From a virus, in the IMG/VR virus record IMGVR_UViG_3300030616_000020, positions 34,693 through 98,692 of that record: a stretch of 64,000 bases of DNA. One strand, given 5' to 3'. The translations under genes were made by a program, and so were the position numbers. The notes under the pieces were generated by a model. The model did no database searches. It had not been told where the DNA came from and saw only the letters and a list, made by a program, of their open reading frames with translations. Positions 5,351-13,476 of the stretch are shown in pieces (position 1 is the stretch's first letter; every line of letters begins with the position of its first letter).

Positions 5351-6500
5351 AATTTCCTCCTTTCCATTTTTCAAGTTCGTTTTTTGGAGAACGGCTAAGA
5401 TAGATATTTTCTGAGAACCCAAGAGACTTTGCAACATTTGCCACAAAATCTGTTTCATTCTCACAGGTATGTAGATCACCGTCCTCTTTGTATATCCACT
5501 GTACCATTTGATCCAGACAGGTTATTACCAGACGTTCTTCCTGAACTCTTTTGATATTCTTCCTGTCATGTTTTATAGCATACTTCAATAGATCAAGGTC
5601 CAGAATACTTCTACGAAATGGTCCCTGCCACTTATTTTCTTCGTTTGTTTCAGTCTCAAGATTTATAAGTGTAAAGGGTTCATCCTCATTGGTCATTGGT
5701 CCTGCTCCATGACGGGTTTGGTACGCTCTTGTAACATACCACACTTCATCGTAGTGGTATATAAAGTTATCCAATCGCTTCCGTCCCACATTTGAACGTG
5801 TAACGTGTGGAAAGAATCCAATATCCTGATCGAGGAGTAGACCTTGTGAGCCTTCATATATAGTATTCGGATAAGATGGAACGTCAGTATCCCCAACAAC
5901 TGTAATAACTTCGTTAGGAAACTTAGATTCCGAGTTCAACACACTGACAGCTTCTAAAAAGTCTGTTGTATCTACAGGAGATTTGTAGAACAGACCATAA
6001 TACTTAGCTACCTGCTCAAGCTTGATCACCAGAACAGAAGGATTAAAGAGGTCTGAAACTCTTAGATGAAAATGGTTACTCTCTCTTTCAAGAGTTTCAC
6101 CAAATCCAACTCCGCAGGTTCCATGCATCTTCTCAACTTCTGCTTTCTGATTAAAGTTTATGTCATAGGGGGTAGTTACTGGACAATCTTCATGCAAGTA
6201 AACTTTGATACCATCAAAGTCTTCTTTCATTAAATCTACTAGATCAGCTAATTCATTTAGAAATCCAACAGGTTCAAAAGTGCAATGCTTAGACCAGTAA
6301 GTAGGACATCCTTGTAAAGTTCCACTACCGAAATTAACAAAGGAGTGTTTACGATTTCTCTCATCAACTACTGCATGACCAGCTTGATGTCCTCCTGAGT
6401 ATCTTACGACAAGTGGTTTTTTAAGAATAGAAGAAAGGTATGATACTACCATACCTTTCCCCTCATCTCCGAAACCGAGTCCGATAACGGCTGCTCTCAT
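5328..6500 (-). CDS. Adenylosuccinate synthetase family protein (PurA/PurZ-like)
   Basis: 390 residues. The P-loop GFGDEGKG keeps the catalytic Asp (D12) and GGHQAGHAVV keeps the catalytic His (H42). Other family blocks are present: YEGSQGLLLDQDIGFFPHVT, TRAYQTRHGAGPMTNE and WQGPFRRSILDLD. The family joins IMP and aspartate using GTP (PurA), or dGMP and aspartate in phage PurZ to make 2-aminoadenine precursors. Against classic PurZ, the Asp that is Ser in cyanophage S-2L PurZ is retained. Against housekeeping PurA, the GRGIGPxY signature is replaced by GTCGVGFGETLERES and the protein is shorter than the usual 430. No PurB, DatZ or MazZ is visible here. Overlaps the upstream gene by 4 bases. 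Confidence 0.8.
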   Translation of the reverse strand: MRAAVIGLGFGDEGKGMVVSYLSSILKKPLVVRYSGGHQAGHAVVDERNRKHSFVNFGSGTLQGCPTYWSKHCTFEPVGFLNELADLVDLMKEDFDGIKVYLHEDCPVTTPYDINFNQKAEVEKMHGTCGVGFGETLERESNHFHLRVSDLFNPSVLVIKLEQVAKYYGLFYKSPVDTTDFLEAVSVLNSESKFPNEVITVVGDTDVPSYPNTIYEGSQGLLLDQDIGFFPHVTRSNVGRKRLDNFIYHYDEVWYVTRAYQTRHGAGPMTNEDEPFTLINLETETNEENKWQGPFRRSILDLDLLKYAIKHDRKNIKRVQEERLVITCLDQMVQWIYKEDGDLHTCENETDFVANVAKSLGFSENIYLSRSPKNELEKWKGGNYDDKEKV

Positions 6501-6703
6501 ACAGAACCTTTTCTTTCTTCAATCATCTCCAAAACAAGTTGAAGACGATAAGTACAGTCAGCCATAATTTCTCTGAGAGTAGCTGCTTCAATGTCATCGT
6601 TCTCGTACTCTATGGTATTATACCATGCGGTAAATTCTTCCATAAAGCGTTTCGAGTCTTTCTTGATCAGCTCTTGCTGTTCTGAATAGCTTGGATTTCC
6701 CAT
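6497..6703 (-). CDS. Small hypothetical protein
   Basis: 68 residues, mostly helical and charged (YSEQQELIKKDSKRFMEEFTAWYNTIEYENDDIEAATLREIMADC). It overlaps the start of the PurA-like gene by 4 bases (ATGA), so the two are translationally coupled, and follows the vWA gene with a 2-base gap. No motif recognised. Coupling suggests it may partner the synthetase-like enzyme, which is inference only. Confidence 0.5.
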   Translation of the reverse strand: MGNPSYSEQQELIKKDSKRFMEEFTAWYNTIEYENDDIEAATLREIMADCTYRLQLVLEMIEERKGSV

Positions 6704-6705
6704 AA

Positions 6706-7563
6706 TTAAAGCATTTCTTCGTTTGGAACATCTGTTTCGGGATCATCTTCTTTACTATCAGAGGTGTCCTTACCTGAGACAATTGAAGCAATAATCCCAC
6801 TCACATGATCAGAACTCTGAACAACAATCAAATTGTCTCCTAAGAGTTCTTTCCAGTGACTTACAACATCCTGTCGTTTTCCAGAATGGGTTTCAGAGAT
6901 ATGAATATGATATACATGGTACATCTTCCTTGCTTCTTCCAGAAGATCAGAAGATTTCACTGTATCATCATATTGACCTTTTCCCATAATACCTTTGAGA
7001 ACAGGACCGGGAACTTCAGGAAGATTCTTCTCATCACCTATTGTAAAGAGAAATCCCTTCTGTTCACGCTTTTCAAAACAATCAATTTGAGTATGACGGG
7101 CAGCGAAGTACCAAGCTAACATATAGCTCTCACCATCGTTACCGCCTCCACCACCTTCAAGGTAGGTATCTTGTAGCCACTTGTCCAAAAGTTCATCTGA
7201 ACTCTCGAATTGTCCAACCTGCAAGGGAGAACGATCATATACATGATCACCGATTCCCACAAATAGAACCTGTGGATCGGGTTCACCAGACTTAATAATG
7301 GTGTCCATCATAGTAGGAAGACCTTCTTTGATCATATGATCTGGAACTGATCCCATTGATCCTGTAACATCCAATGCTACGATGATTGCAACAGATTTAG
7401 GATGTTCTTCTGAATCTCTGGACTCTCTATATTCCAATCCTACGGTAGTCATCTCACGAGTAACTGCTTTACTCTTGAAGTTTTCTGTCAGAGAATTAGT
7501 CATCATCCCTGTTACCGCAGCTCTCTCCATTCGAGTGCTGTACGAATATGAACCTCTACCCAT
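6706..7563 (-). CDS. von Willebrand factor A domain protein
   Basis: 285 residues with an almost complete vWA fold: SVAIIVALDVTGSMG gives the MIDAS motif (DxTxS) at residues 65-69, a glycine-rich loop GGGGGNDGESYMLAW follows near 140, and FLFTIGDEKN gives the third metal-site strand. There is no TROVE part, so it is distinct from the Ro60 homologue two genes downstream, though both carry vWA domains. The C-terminus is acidic (SKEDDPETD). The vWA fold binds protein partners in a metal-dependent way. The stop overlaps no gene; its ATG overlaps the end of the coiled-coil gene at 7563. Confidence 0.78.
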   Translation of the reverse strand: MGRGSYSYSTRMERAAVTGMMTNSLTENFKSKAVTREMTTVGLEYRESRDSEEHPKSVAIIVALDVTGSMGSVPDHMIKEGLPTMMDTIIKSGEPDPQVLFVGIGDHVYDRSPLQVGQFESSDELLDKWLQDTYLEGGGGGNDGESYMLAWYFAARHTQIDCFEKREQKGFLFTIGDEKNLPEVPGPVLKGIMGKGQYDDTVKSSDLLEEARKMYHVYHIHISETHSGKRQDVVSHWKELLGDNLIVVQSSDHVSGIIASIVSGKDTSDSKEDDPETDVPNEEML

Positions 7564-7925
7564 TACGCAGTTCCTCCAAACAGGTAAGTATACCTCTTTC
7601 TTGCAATTTCAAGTTTGATCTCAAGATTGCGAAGTTTCACACCAAGTTCAAGGTCTTTTGCTACATACTCTTTTGAGTCAAAATCACTCGCAAGAGTCAG
7701 GTTCATAGCATTTGTTGGAGACAAATCCAGCATATTGTCCTGTTCCCTCAACATACGCTTCATCTCGACCTCAAGGTCTTCGATTTCACGCTTGTAAATT
7801 AACTGTGCGTCCTCAATGATAGAGTCTGCACGGTCCTTCCTGATCTTCGCATTATTGCGATACAAGGAATCTTTGAATGCACCGCCTTGTACTTCGACAG
7901 CACCTTGTTCTACTTCTTCCGCCAT
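7563..7925 (-). CDS. Coiled-coil hypothetical protein
   Basis: 120 residues with long charged heptad-like helices (RADSIIEDAQLIYKREIEDLEVEMKRMLREQDNMLD and later LRNLEIKLEIARKRY). No enzymatic motif. The last base pairs overlap the start of the vWA gene, so the two are coupled. A structural or adaptor partner of the vWA protein is a reasonable guess. Confidence 0.55.
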   Translation of the reverse strand: MAEEVEQGAVEVQGGAFKDSLYRNNAKIRKDRADSIIEDAQLIYKREIEDLEVEMKRMLREQDNMLDLSPTNAMNLTLASDFDSKEYVAKDLELGVKLRNLEIKLEIARKRYTYLFGGTA

Positions 7926-7942
7926 TTTTTTGGTTTTAATTA

Positions 7943-8311
7943 TTAGACTTCGACCATTACAGGTCTTTTGTTTACAGCTTTTAAATGCTGTCTTTCTTTC
8001 TTCATCACCGAAATTATGTAATTCTTTGCTGATACGGTAGAGATTAGTCTGAACATAAATACAATTTTTCCTGTATACTTCAGACCTACAGTTCTATCAG
8101 GATATTCTGAGAGTTCCCAATAAAGGGGATATCCTCTACGTGCGAACGACCCGAACATTGATCCGGTAGAGGGATTTTGACCGAGGTAGAACTTATCTCT
8201 TATCTTAAAAATAGGAATTCCGGTGGCTTTATTTGCTCCTGAATAAAATCCTACAAGTTCGGCAATCTCTCCACCATCAAAAAGGACTTGATATTTTCTT
8301 ATCTCTTTCAT
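7943..8311 (-). CDS. Hypothetical protein
   Basis: An ATG at 8311 gives about 122 residues (MKEIRKYQVLFDGGEIAELVGFYSG...RPVMVEV). Longer starts would run through the A/T-rich spacer and a hairpin-like CTTAGTAGG region, so I prefer this one. It is a compact beta-rich looking protein with a basic C-terminal part (SVMKKERQHLKAVNKRP). No family recognised. Confidence 0.5.
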   Translation of the reverse strand: MKEIRKYQVLFDGGEIAELVGFYSGANKATGIPIFKIRDKFYLGQNPSTGSMFGSFARRGYPLYWELSEYPDRTVGLKYTGKIVFMFRLISTVSAKNYIISVMKKERQHLKAVNKRPVMVEV

Positions 8312-8408
8312 TTTTAATGGTTTATAAGAGTTTAACGTTAGGTTCTTAAAACTGAGTGGTACTAACAATACTGCTTTCCCACTCAGCACCTACTAAGCGA
8401 AAGTAGTA

Positions 8409-8780
8409 TTATTCTCCTGAGTCGGGAGCCTTATCAGCAACCGATTCAGATTCCGGAGTAACATCCTTCTCGACTTTAATACCGAGATAGGTCTCAGCAA
8501 TATAGTCCAGATCATCTCCGGTAGCAATTTTCCACTTGAGGGTATCATCCTCTGTCTTCATGATCAGAAGCAAAGACTTCTCATCACACATGGTACGGAC
8601 TTTTCCCATCTTTCCTTTGACAGAACGAAGGGAAACAGGACCATCTGACTTGATCTTGTCAGCGTACATCATTCCTGTAACACGAAAGGCAATTTCGCTT
8701 TCACTCAGGAATGCACCGTCACCGTTGGCTTCTGCTACCAGAGCCTTACCAATATATTCTTCAACTTGGCTTTCAAACAT
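8409..8780 (-). CDS. Hypothetical acidic protein
   Basis: 123 residues, soluble, with a helical N-terminus (FESQVEEYIGKALVAEANGDGAFLSESEIAFRVTGMMYADKI) and a very acidic C-terminal tail (ESESVADKAPDSGE). The middle resembles a winged-helix-like arrangement but no motif is secure. Codons are richer in C and G at third positions than the neighbours, which may point to high expression. Confidence 0.5.
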   Translation of the reverse strand: MFESQVEEYIGKALVAEANGDGAFLSESEIAFRVTGMMYADKIKSDGPVSLRSVKGKMGKVRTMCDEKSLLLIMKTEDDTLKWKIATGDDLDYIAETYLGIKVEKDVTPESESVADKAPDSGE

Positions 8781-8785
8781 TTGAA

Positions 8786-8965
8786 TTATTTTTTAAAGGT
8801 TAAAATTACTTTAGATGCACAATCATCACAGAGATCAATCTTGATAAGCATTTTGTGCTTATAATTATACTTATCCATGACTCGCATCCACCTGTAAGGA
8901 GAAACAGGGTTATCACTAGAGTCTTTCTCCATACAGTTATCACAAATTCGTGTCTTCTTGGTCAT
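8786..8965 (-). CDS. Small zinc-ribbon-like protein
   Basis: A 59-residue frame from the ATG at 8965 to a TAA at 8786-8788. It carries two CxxC pairs, ICDNCMEK near the N-terminus and LCDDCASK near the C-terminus, typical of a small zinc ribbon. It fills the gap between the acidic protein and uracil-DNA glycosylase with no other frame competing. Function unknown; nucleic-acid or protein binding is likely from the fold. Confidence 0.55.
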   Translation of the reverse strand: MTKKTRICDNCMEKDSSDNPVSPYRWMRVMDKYNYKHKMLIKIDLCDDCASKVILTFKK

Positions 8966-8986
8966 TTCTTCTTTGTACTCATATAA

Positions 8987-9688
8987 TTACCATTTAATCG
9001 GTTCAATGTTATGTTCTAGTAAAAATGTATTTGCCTGACTAAAATGCTTACACCCAAAGAATCCGGAATAAGCTGAGAAAGGGGAAGGATGTGGACAAGT
9101 CAACTTGAGGTGATCTTTTGATAAAGTTCTACCTTCAAGATGTTTTTTTGCTTTCGATCCCCATAACATCCACACTATAGGTTGATGTCTGTTCACAAGT
9201 ACGTGGATAACTCTTGCTGTAAACATGTCCCATAGATGCAGGTGTGAACCAGCTTCTCCTTTACGGACCGTGTGAGCCGTATTTATAAGTAATACGCCTT
9301 GTTTCGCCCACCTTTCTAGGTCAGGGTCATGATCAAGCATAAGTCCTTCATATACGTCTGATTCGATCTCTTTGAGGATATTTACCAAGGAAGGAGAAAG
9401 TTTTCCGGTTTTACCTTTATTTGAAAAAGCAAAACCATCAAAAGAACCGTCATGATACGGGTCTTGACCAAGTATCACAACTTTGACTTTTGAAAGAGGA
9501 GTGGTTCTGAATGCTTTGAAAAGTAAATCAGAGCCTTGTTCTGGATATACGGTATATAATCTTCTTTCTTTAAATAACTCAACAGTGATTATTCCAAAAT
9601 CTTTTGTATCTAAATATGGTTCAATGACATTAAACCACTCCACTCCCAATAAGTCTAGGAACTTATCCTTCAGTTTCGGGTGGTGCAT
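8987..9688 (-). CDS. ung: Uracil-DNA glycosylase, family 1 (UNG)
   Basis: Removes uracil from DNA by cutting the N-glycosidic bond. The sequence has the water-activating motif GQDPYH (Asp near residue 76), the strand LLINTAHTVRKGEAGSH, the WMLWGSKAKKH block and the DNA-intercalation loop HPSPFSAYSGFFGCKHFS with its leucine position varied. About 233 residues from the ATG at 9688, the usual size; an upstream start would overlap the DUF932-like gene by 83 bases rather than 26. Phage UNGs keep thymine DNA free of uracil or act on host DNA. High confidence in the family. Confidence 0.93.
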   Translation of the reverse strand: MHHPKLKDKFLDLLGVEWFNVIEPYLDTKDFGIITVELFKERRLYTVYPEQGSDLLFKAFRTTPLSKVKVVILGQDPYHDGSFDGFAFSNKGKTGKLSPSLVNILKEIESDVYEGLMLDHDPDLERWAKQGVLLINTAHTVRKGEAGSHLHLWDMFTARVIHVLVNRHQPIVWMLWGSKAKKHLEGRTLSKDHLKLTCPHPSPFSAYSGFFGCKHFSQANTFLLEHNIEPIKW

Positions 9689-10466
9689 CAGATGTCTCTG
9701 CTTCGGGTGCAGCTTCAACAGTTTCTCCCACCTCTTCCGGAGCAATTCCTACCAGCTCCTGCATGAATCCATGCAGTTTGATATGATCTCTGATAATGTC
9801 AATCGGATGACTCTTTTTCAGAGCTTCCGTTACATTATTATACAGGGACCAAGCATTGTCTTCCCTGAAATGTTCGCTGTTTGTGAGTTCGTTTTTCACA
9901 ATACTCAACTGAGTGGGAGTAACCATGTTCTTCTCGAAATACATAACTCCCAGAATTTCAGCTTTCTGGCGTGGTGTAAGAGAATAGTTCTTCATTACAT
10001 CCACCTCCAAATTGAGCTTTGCAAAATCATCTCTCATTCGGTCTACTCCGACCTGAATTTTTTCATTCAATTCTTCTGCAACGGTTCCGGTGTGTTTGCG
10101 TTTGAAAGCCATCAGATCACCACTGATCATTCCATTTCCGCAGATAAACACAGATGCTCCTGCTACAAAGGCTACGCTCATTGATTTGTCGTAGCTGTTA
10201 CGGTAGCCAAACATCATTTTCAGACCGTGGACATTTCCAAAGTCTGTTGCATCTTCGACATCAAAGAATCCGGTAACTCTCGTACCAAACCTGTTTGTGT
10301 ACATTCTGTCACGTACAATTTTCAGGTTGTTGGTTTGAGCATTAGTTCTGATTGCTTCGATTATCTCAGCATGAGAAACAGGACTATATGTGGAAGTCCT
10401 TACAGGTAAAGGAGCAGCAAGAGCGATTCTCTTGTTTGCTTCCCAATAAACTTGTTCATTTTGCAT
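9663..10466 (-). CDS. DUF932/phage-plasmid primase-associated-like protein
   Basis: 267 residues. The region FGNVHGLKMMFGYRNSYDKSMSVAFVAGASVFICGNGMISGD matches the core of the DUF932 (TIGR03299) family as I recall it: NSYDkS, a hydrophobic strand, then the CxNGM motif. These proteins are common on phages and plasmids near recombination genes, function unknown. The C-terminus is acidic and low-complexity (EEVGETVEAAPEAETSDAPPETEG). It lies next to the RecE-like nuclease block and the glycosylase, consistent with a DNA-metabolism role. Confidence 0.6.
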   Translation of the reverse strand: MQNEQVYWEANKRIALAAPLPVRTSTYSPVSHAEIIEAIRTNAQTNNLKIVRDRMYTNRFGTRVTGFFDVEDATDFGNVHGLKMMFGYRNSYDKSMSVAFVAGASVFICGNGMISGDLMAFKRKHTGTVAEELNEKIQVGVDRMRDDFAKLNLEVDVMKNYSLTPRQKAEILGVMYFEKNMVTPTQLSIVKNELTNSEHFREDNAWSLYNNVTEALKKSHPIDIIRDHIKLHGFMQELVGIAPEEVGETVEAAPEAETSDAPPETEG

Positions 10467-10467
10467 A

Positions 10468-10842
10468 TTACTTGTCGTTTAAGAAAGTTCTAACACTTCG
10501 ACCAAAAACAGTATCATCTTTTGAACTGTCACGAAGCTCTTTGAGGAGCTTTATAAGATCAGAAGAGAACGCCACACCTGTCTCTCTTACTCTCAACATC
10601 TTATCTGCTGCACGATAGGCATCTTCAGCAGCCTGTTCACTTGATGTCGATTGCAAAAGGAGTGTAGGATATACACGGGCTGCAATCTTATCACGAAGAA
10701 TGATTTCCTGATTTTTGGTTGTAGCAAGAGCTTCCCGAAGATTCGCTATAGTTTCGTAAGCGTCTCCGAGAAGCTTCATGTATATTTCTTGACTGATCTG
10801 CCCTTCAAATTCTTCGAGGTCTTTTTTTAAATCCTCACTCAT
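10468..10842 (-). CDS. Hypothetical coiled-coil protein
   Basis: The ATG at 10842 (MSEDLKKDLEEFEGQ) gives 124 residues and an 8-base overlap with the upstream gene, better than the longer start. The protein is highly helical with charged repeats and no cysteine. No family recognised. It lies between the DUF932-like protein and an unknown 254-residue protein in the same operon. Confidence 0.5.
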   Translation of the reverse strand: MSEDLKKDLEEFEGQISQEIYMKLLGDAYETIANLREALATTKNQEIILRDKIAARVYPTLLLQSTSSEQAAEDAYRAADKMLRVRETGVAFSSDLIKLLKELRDSSKDDTVFGRSVRTFLNDK

Positions 10843-11599
10843 AAGGCATATATATTTCGTTTTTTTCGTCTGGTTTCGATGCAAGTTCACTGTCTTCAGG
10901 TAGGCTCATTCCGATATATCTTTCAATACTCTTTCTTAAATCTTCGTTTCTTTCGATAACATCTATGAAAGGTTCACTATCCTGTCTACCATAAAACTTC
11001 CTTATGCGCCCTTTTAACGCCTTAGAGAACTTGGAGTATTTCCCCTCTATTAAAGATACTACATCTTCTTTAAAATTCAAAGGAATTTTGAAGATATATA
11101 CTACATGGTATTTTCCATGCTCAAGATGAGAAACACAAAGAGGGTCGGTTATCATATATCTCTCGAACTCCTTATATGTTTGACTACCTGTAAATCTGTA
11201 CATTAAGCACAAATATTCATAGGTTGGATCGAGATAAGCATTAACAAAATAAGTGTCTAATTTCAACTGCTCTTTCGTTTTTCCTAAAGCAGGTAGCAGG
11301 AACTTACACGCTTTAGTCGGAAGAGAAGTATATATGATAACAGACTTACCTTTCTTCTCAATAATCATGTATTCTACCTCATATACAGTCCTGACTGTAC
11401 CAACCCTGAGAAGGAATTTCTCTCCTTTATCAATGGTTAGTTTGTCTTCGAGTGTAATGGATACGATATGATCACTATCGTCCTTCTTGGGATTGAGGAA
11501 CGCAATGTTAGAAGTATCAAGGTGCAGTTGTACAGCGTTAAGTACTGTAATTTTAACGGTCTTTCCATTACTGAGCTTGATTTCATTTCCTTTTAACAT
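10835..11599 (-). CDS. Hypothetical protein in recombination block
   Basis: 254 residues starting MLKGNEIKLSNGKTVKITVLNAVQLHLD. The N-terminal half looks beta-rich; the C-terminal half is charged and helical (KFSKALKGRIRKFYGRQDSEPFIDVIERNEDLRKSIERYIGMSLPED). It directly follows the RecE-like nuclease. The beginning resembles phage tail-assembly chaperone-type proteins (G...L.NG..v.i), but the context is not structural and I do not assign it. Confidence 0.5.
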   Translation of the reverse strand: MLKGNEIKLSNGKTVKITVLNAVQLHLDTSNIAFLNPKKDDSDHIVSITLEDKLTIDKGEKFLLRVGTVRTVYEVEYMIIEKKGKSVIIYTSLPTKACKFLLPALGKTKEQLKLDTYFVNAYLDPTYEYLCLMYRFTGSQTYKEFERYMITDPLCVSHLEHGKYHVVYIFKIPLNFKEDVVSLIEGKYSKFSKALKGRIRKFYGRQDSEPFIDVIERNEDLRKSIERYIGMSLPEDSELASKPDEKNEIYMPYE

Positions 11600-11612
11600 T
11601 GCGAAAAAGGTT

Positions 11613-12701
11613 TTAGAGTTTTACACTGAAAGCATCAATCTGCTTCTCGCCTCCGTTTAGATAATCTTCGTAAGTGTAATCCCACATATCATTTCTTTGA
11701 TGCCAATCCAATTCTGCAATCAATTGTAAATATCCTTTAGTTTTTCTTAAATCACTTGGTCCAAATCCAATTGTGTCAATCTGAGCGATTTCTCCATCGT
11801 TGAAACTCTTTGCCAATCCTGCGACAGGAGCTAAATAATTTAGCCCGTTCCTTCCGATTTCAATATCTACAGGTGTAGATGTATAAATCATAGGAGCATA
11901 GATAAGATTGGTGTCTGCATAGATAAATTTCAATGGAGCAACAGCATAATGATTCATTCTATCATTATCCCATCCCACATGTACCAATGCATCAGTATAC
12001 ATTGAAGCTTGAAGATAACGCTTATATCTCCAATAGGATTTCATGAATCCTTCTCCTCCTGTTTTCAGGTCAATAGGAGTAATTATTCCTTTCTTGTGAT
12101 CAACGTGAACTATGTCAATCATGCTCTTGACTCTCATCAATTTGACATTTCCCTGACCACTCTCAATAGGAACAAATTGGACATCCCACACCATTGAAGC
12201 CTGAAAGAGAAGCTCAATGTCTTCTGAATCATTTATGAAATATCCTTTTGTAAATGGGTTTGAAGTAAGTTGTGCTACAAGTTGATTAGCTGTGAACATC
12301 CCTTCTGCGCTAATAATAGTTTTGCCTTTTGCTGCAATCAATGCGTCGTAGTAATCTCTTCCTTCTTTATCAAACTTATTCGCAACTGCATCTGCCTTGA
12401 GCTTAAATCCGGAATTTAGATAGGCTATTGAGCTATCTCCGGTGTCAGCCAGTACTTCGCAGTATCTTAACATCATTTCGCTTCCGGGTTTGGAAGCGGT
12501 CATCACGTAAACTTCTTCATCAAATCTTTTCTTGTCAGTAAGAAGCATGTCCACCACAGTACCAAGAACCATTTCGGGAGATTCCTTCCGTTCTGATTCT
12601 TGGTCTGCTTTGTAAGCCTGTGGTGAGACTGCTAGTTTAGACAATGATGAATAACTTACGAGTTCTAAGGAGCGATACTCCTTATCCGTCAACGTTTTCA
12701 T
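11613..12701 (-). CDS. PD-(D/E)XK exonuclease, RecE/Cas4-like
   Basis: About 362 residues from the ATG at 12701; an in-frame ATG at 12713 is also possible. The N-terminus has VSYSSLSKLAVSPQAYK, typical of RecE-type nucleases (S.S.l..l..sP..y), then GTVVDMLLTD. The catalytic core is seen as IVHVDHKKGIITPIDLKTGG (D...D-x-K) followed by YWRYKRYLQASMYTDAL, which supplies the Q..Y motif. RecE-like enzymes resect DNA ends for single-strand annealing; the SSB-like and Sak4-like proteins upstream could complete that pathway. Overlaps the upstream gene by 20 bases. Confidence 0.72.
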   Translation of the reverse strand: MKTLTDKEYRSLELVSYSSLSKLAVSPQAYKADQESERKESPEMVLGTVVDMLLTDKKRFDEEVYVMTASKPGSEMMLRYCEVLADTGDSSIAYLNSGFKLKADAVANKFDKEGRDYYDALIAAKGKTIISAEGMFTANQLVAQLTSNPFTKGYFINDSEDIELLFQASMVWDVQFVPIESGQGNVKLMRVKSMIDIVHVDHKKGIITPIDLKTGGEGFMKSYWRYKRYLQASMYTDALVHVGWDNDRMNHYAVAPLKFIYADTNLIYAPMIYTSTPVDIEIGRNGLNYLAPVAGLAKSFNDGEIAQIDTIGFGPSDLRKTKGYLQLIAELDWHQRNDMWDYTYEDYLNGGEKQIDAFSVKL

Positions 12702-13476
12702 TTTGTCGAACATTCGCAAATTCACTGTTTAGGTTAGAAAATACACTGTCTTTTATTTTTTGATCAATTGTCATAGCTTCGACAAACGAGTTAGTCCTGA
12801 CAGTATTAGGACTTTGCATAAACGATCTTAGATATTCGTCTGAGACATCTTTCACTTGTAAGGATTTCTCTCTCTTTATCTGATCCAATATAGTTCTTCT
12901 AACCGTAGGTGTATAAACTGTTTTTGTAAATAGAGTTTTTCGTAATTTTTCTTCATTAACAAGAATCGTTACATCTTTCAGGTTTAATGTCAAGTCCATA
13001 ACTTGTGTGCTAGAATATCTGTAATAACTTTTTCTTGAATTAACCTTGAAATTAGGTAGCTTCGATAGTTTGACTACTCCTAAACAAAATATGTCTACTT
13101 CTCCTTTCATACGGTATGTTCTCTTTTTACCGAAAAGATCAGAAGGCATATATTCAAAGTTATTAGCAGAGCCTATCACACTGTAATAACCTGAATATAT
13201 CTGCAACTTAGGACCTGACCATGATCTTCCTTTTCTATAGATAAACGAATTTCCAGATGAATCTATCCTTAGTTTATTTACACGACAATCAACTCGTTTG
13301 ATGTGTATGTTATGAAAATAAGGATTGTGTTCACCTAGATATAATACAGGTATACCTATAAGAGGATAGTAGCTATCATGAGGTACAAACTTCAGAGGAA
13401 ATTTTACATTACCAGAAGGTTTACCACTGTACCATTCAGAAATATATCGAGTATCATCCATAAGTCTCAATTTCAT
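12682..13476 (-). CDS. Unknown protein coupled to the E1-like gene
   Basis: 264 residues; overlaps the end of the E1-like gene by 23 bases and the start of the RecE-like gene by 20, so it is part of the ubiquitin-like operon. The first half is aromatic and beta-rich (YISEWYSGKPSGNVKFPLKFVPHDSYYPLIG), the second half basic and helical. I find no JAMM, E1 or E2 motif. By position it may be the conjugation target or a fourth module component, which is inference. Confidence 0.5.
   Translation of the reverse strand: MKLRLMDDTRYISEWYSGKPSGNVKFPLKFVPHDSYYPLIGIPVLYLGEHNPYFHNIHIKRVDCRVNKLRIDSSGNSFIYRKGRSWSGPKLQIYSGYYSVIGSANNFEYMPSDLFGKKRTYRMKGEVDIFCLGVVKLSKLPNFKVNSRKSYYRYSSTQVMDLTLNLKDVTILVNEEKLRKTLFTKTVYTPTVRRTILDQIKREKSLQVKDVSDEYLRSFMQSPNTVRTNSFVEAMTIDQKIKDSVFSNLNSEFANVRQNENVDG

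Noticed and set aside
5328-6500. Firm PurZ call and a 2-aminoadenine genome
   Set aside because: The P-loop Asp is kept and no DatZ, MazZ or dedicated polymerase partner is seen in this window; left as PurA/PurZ-like.
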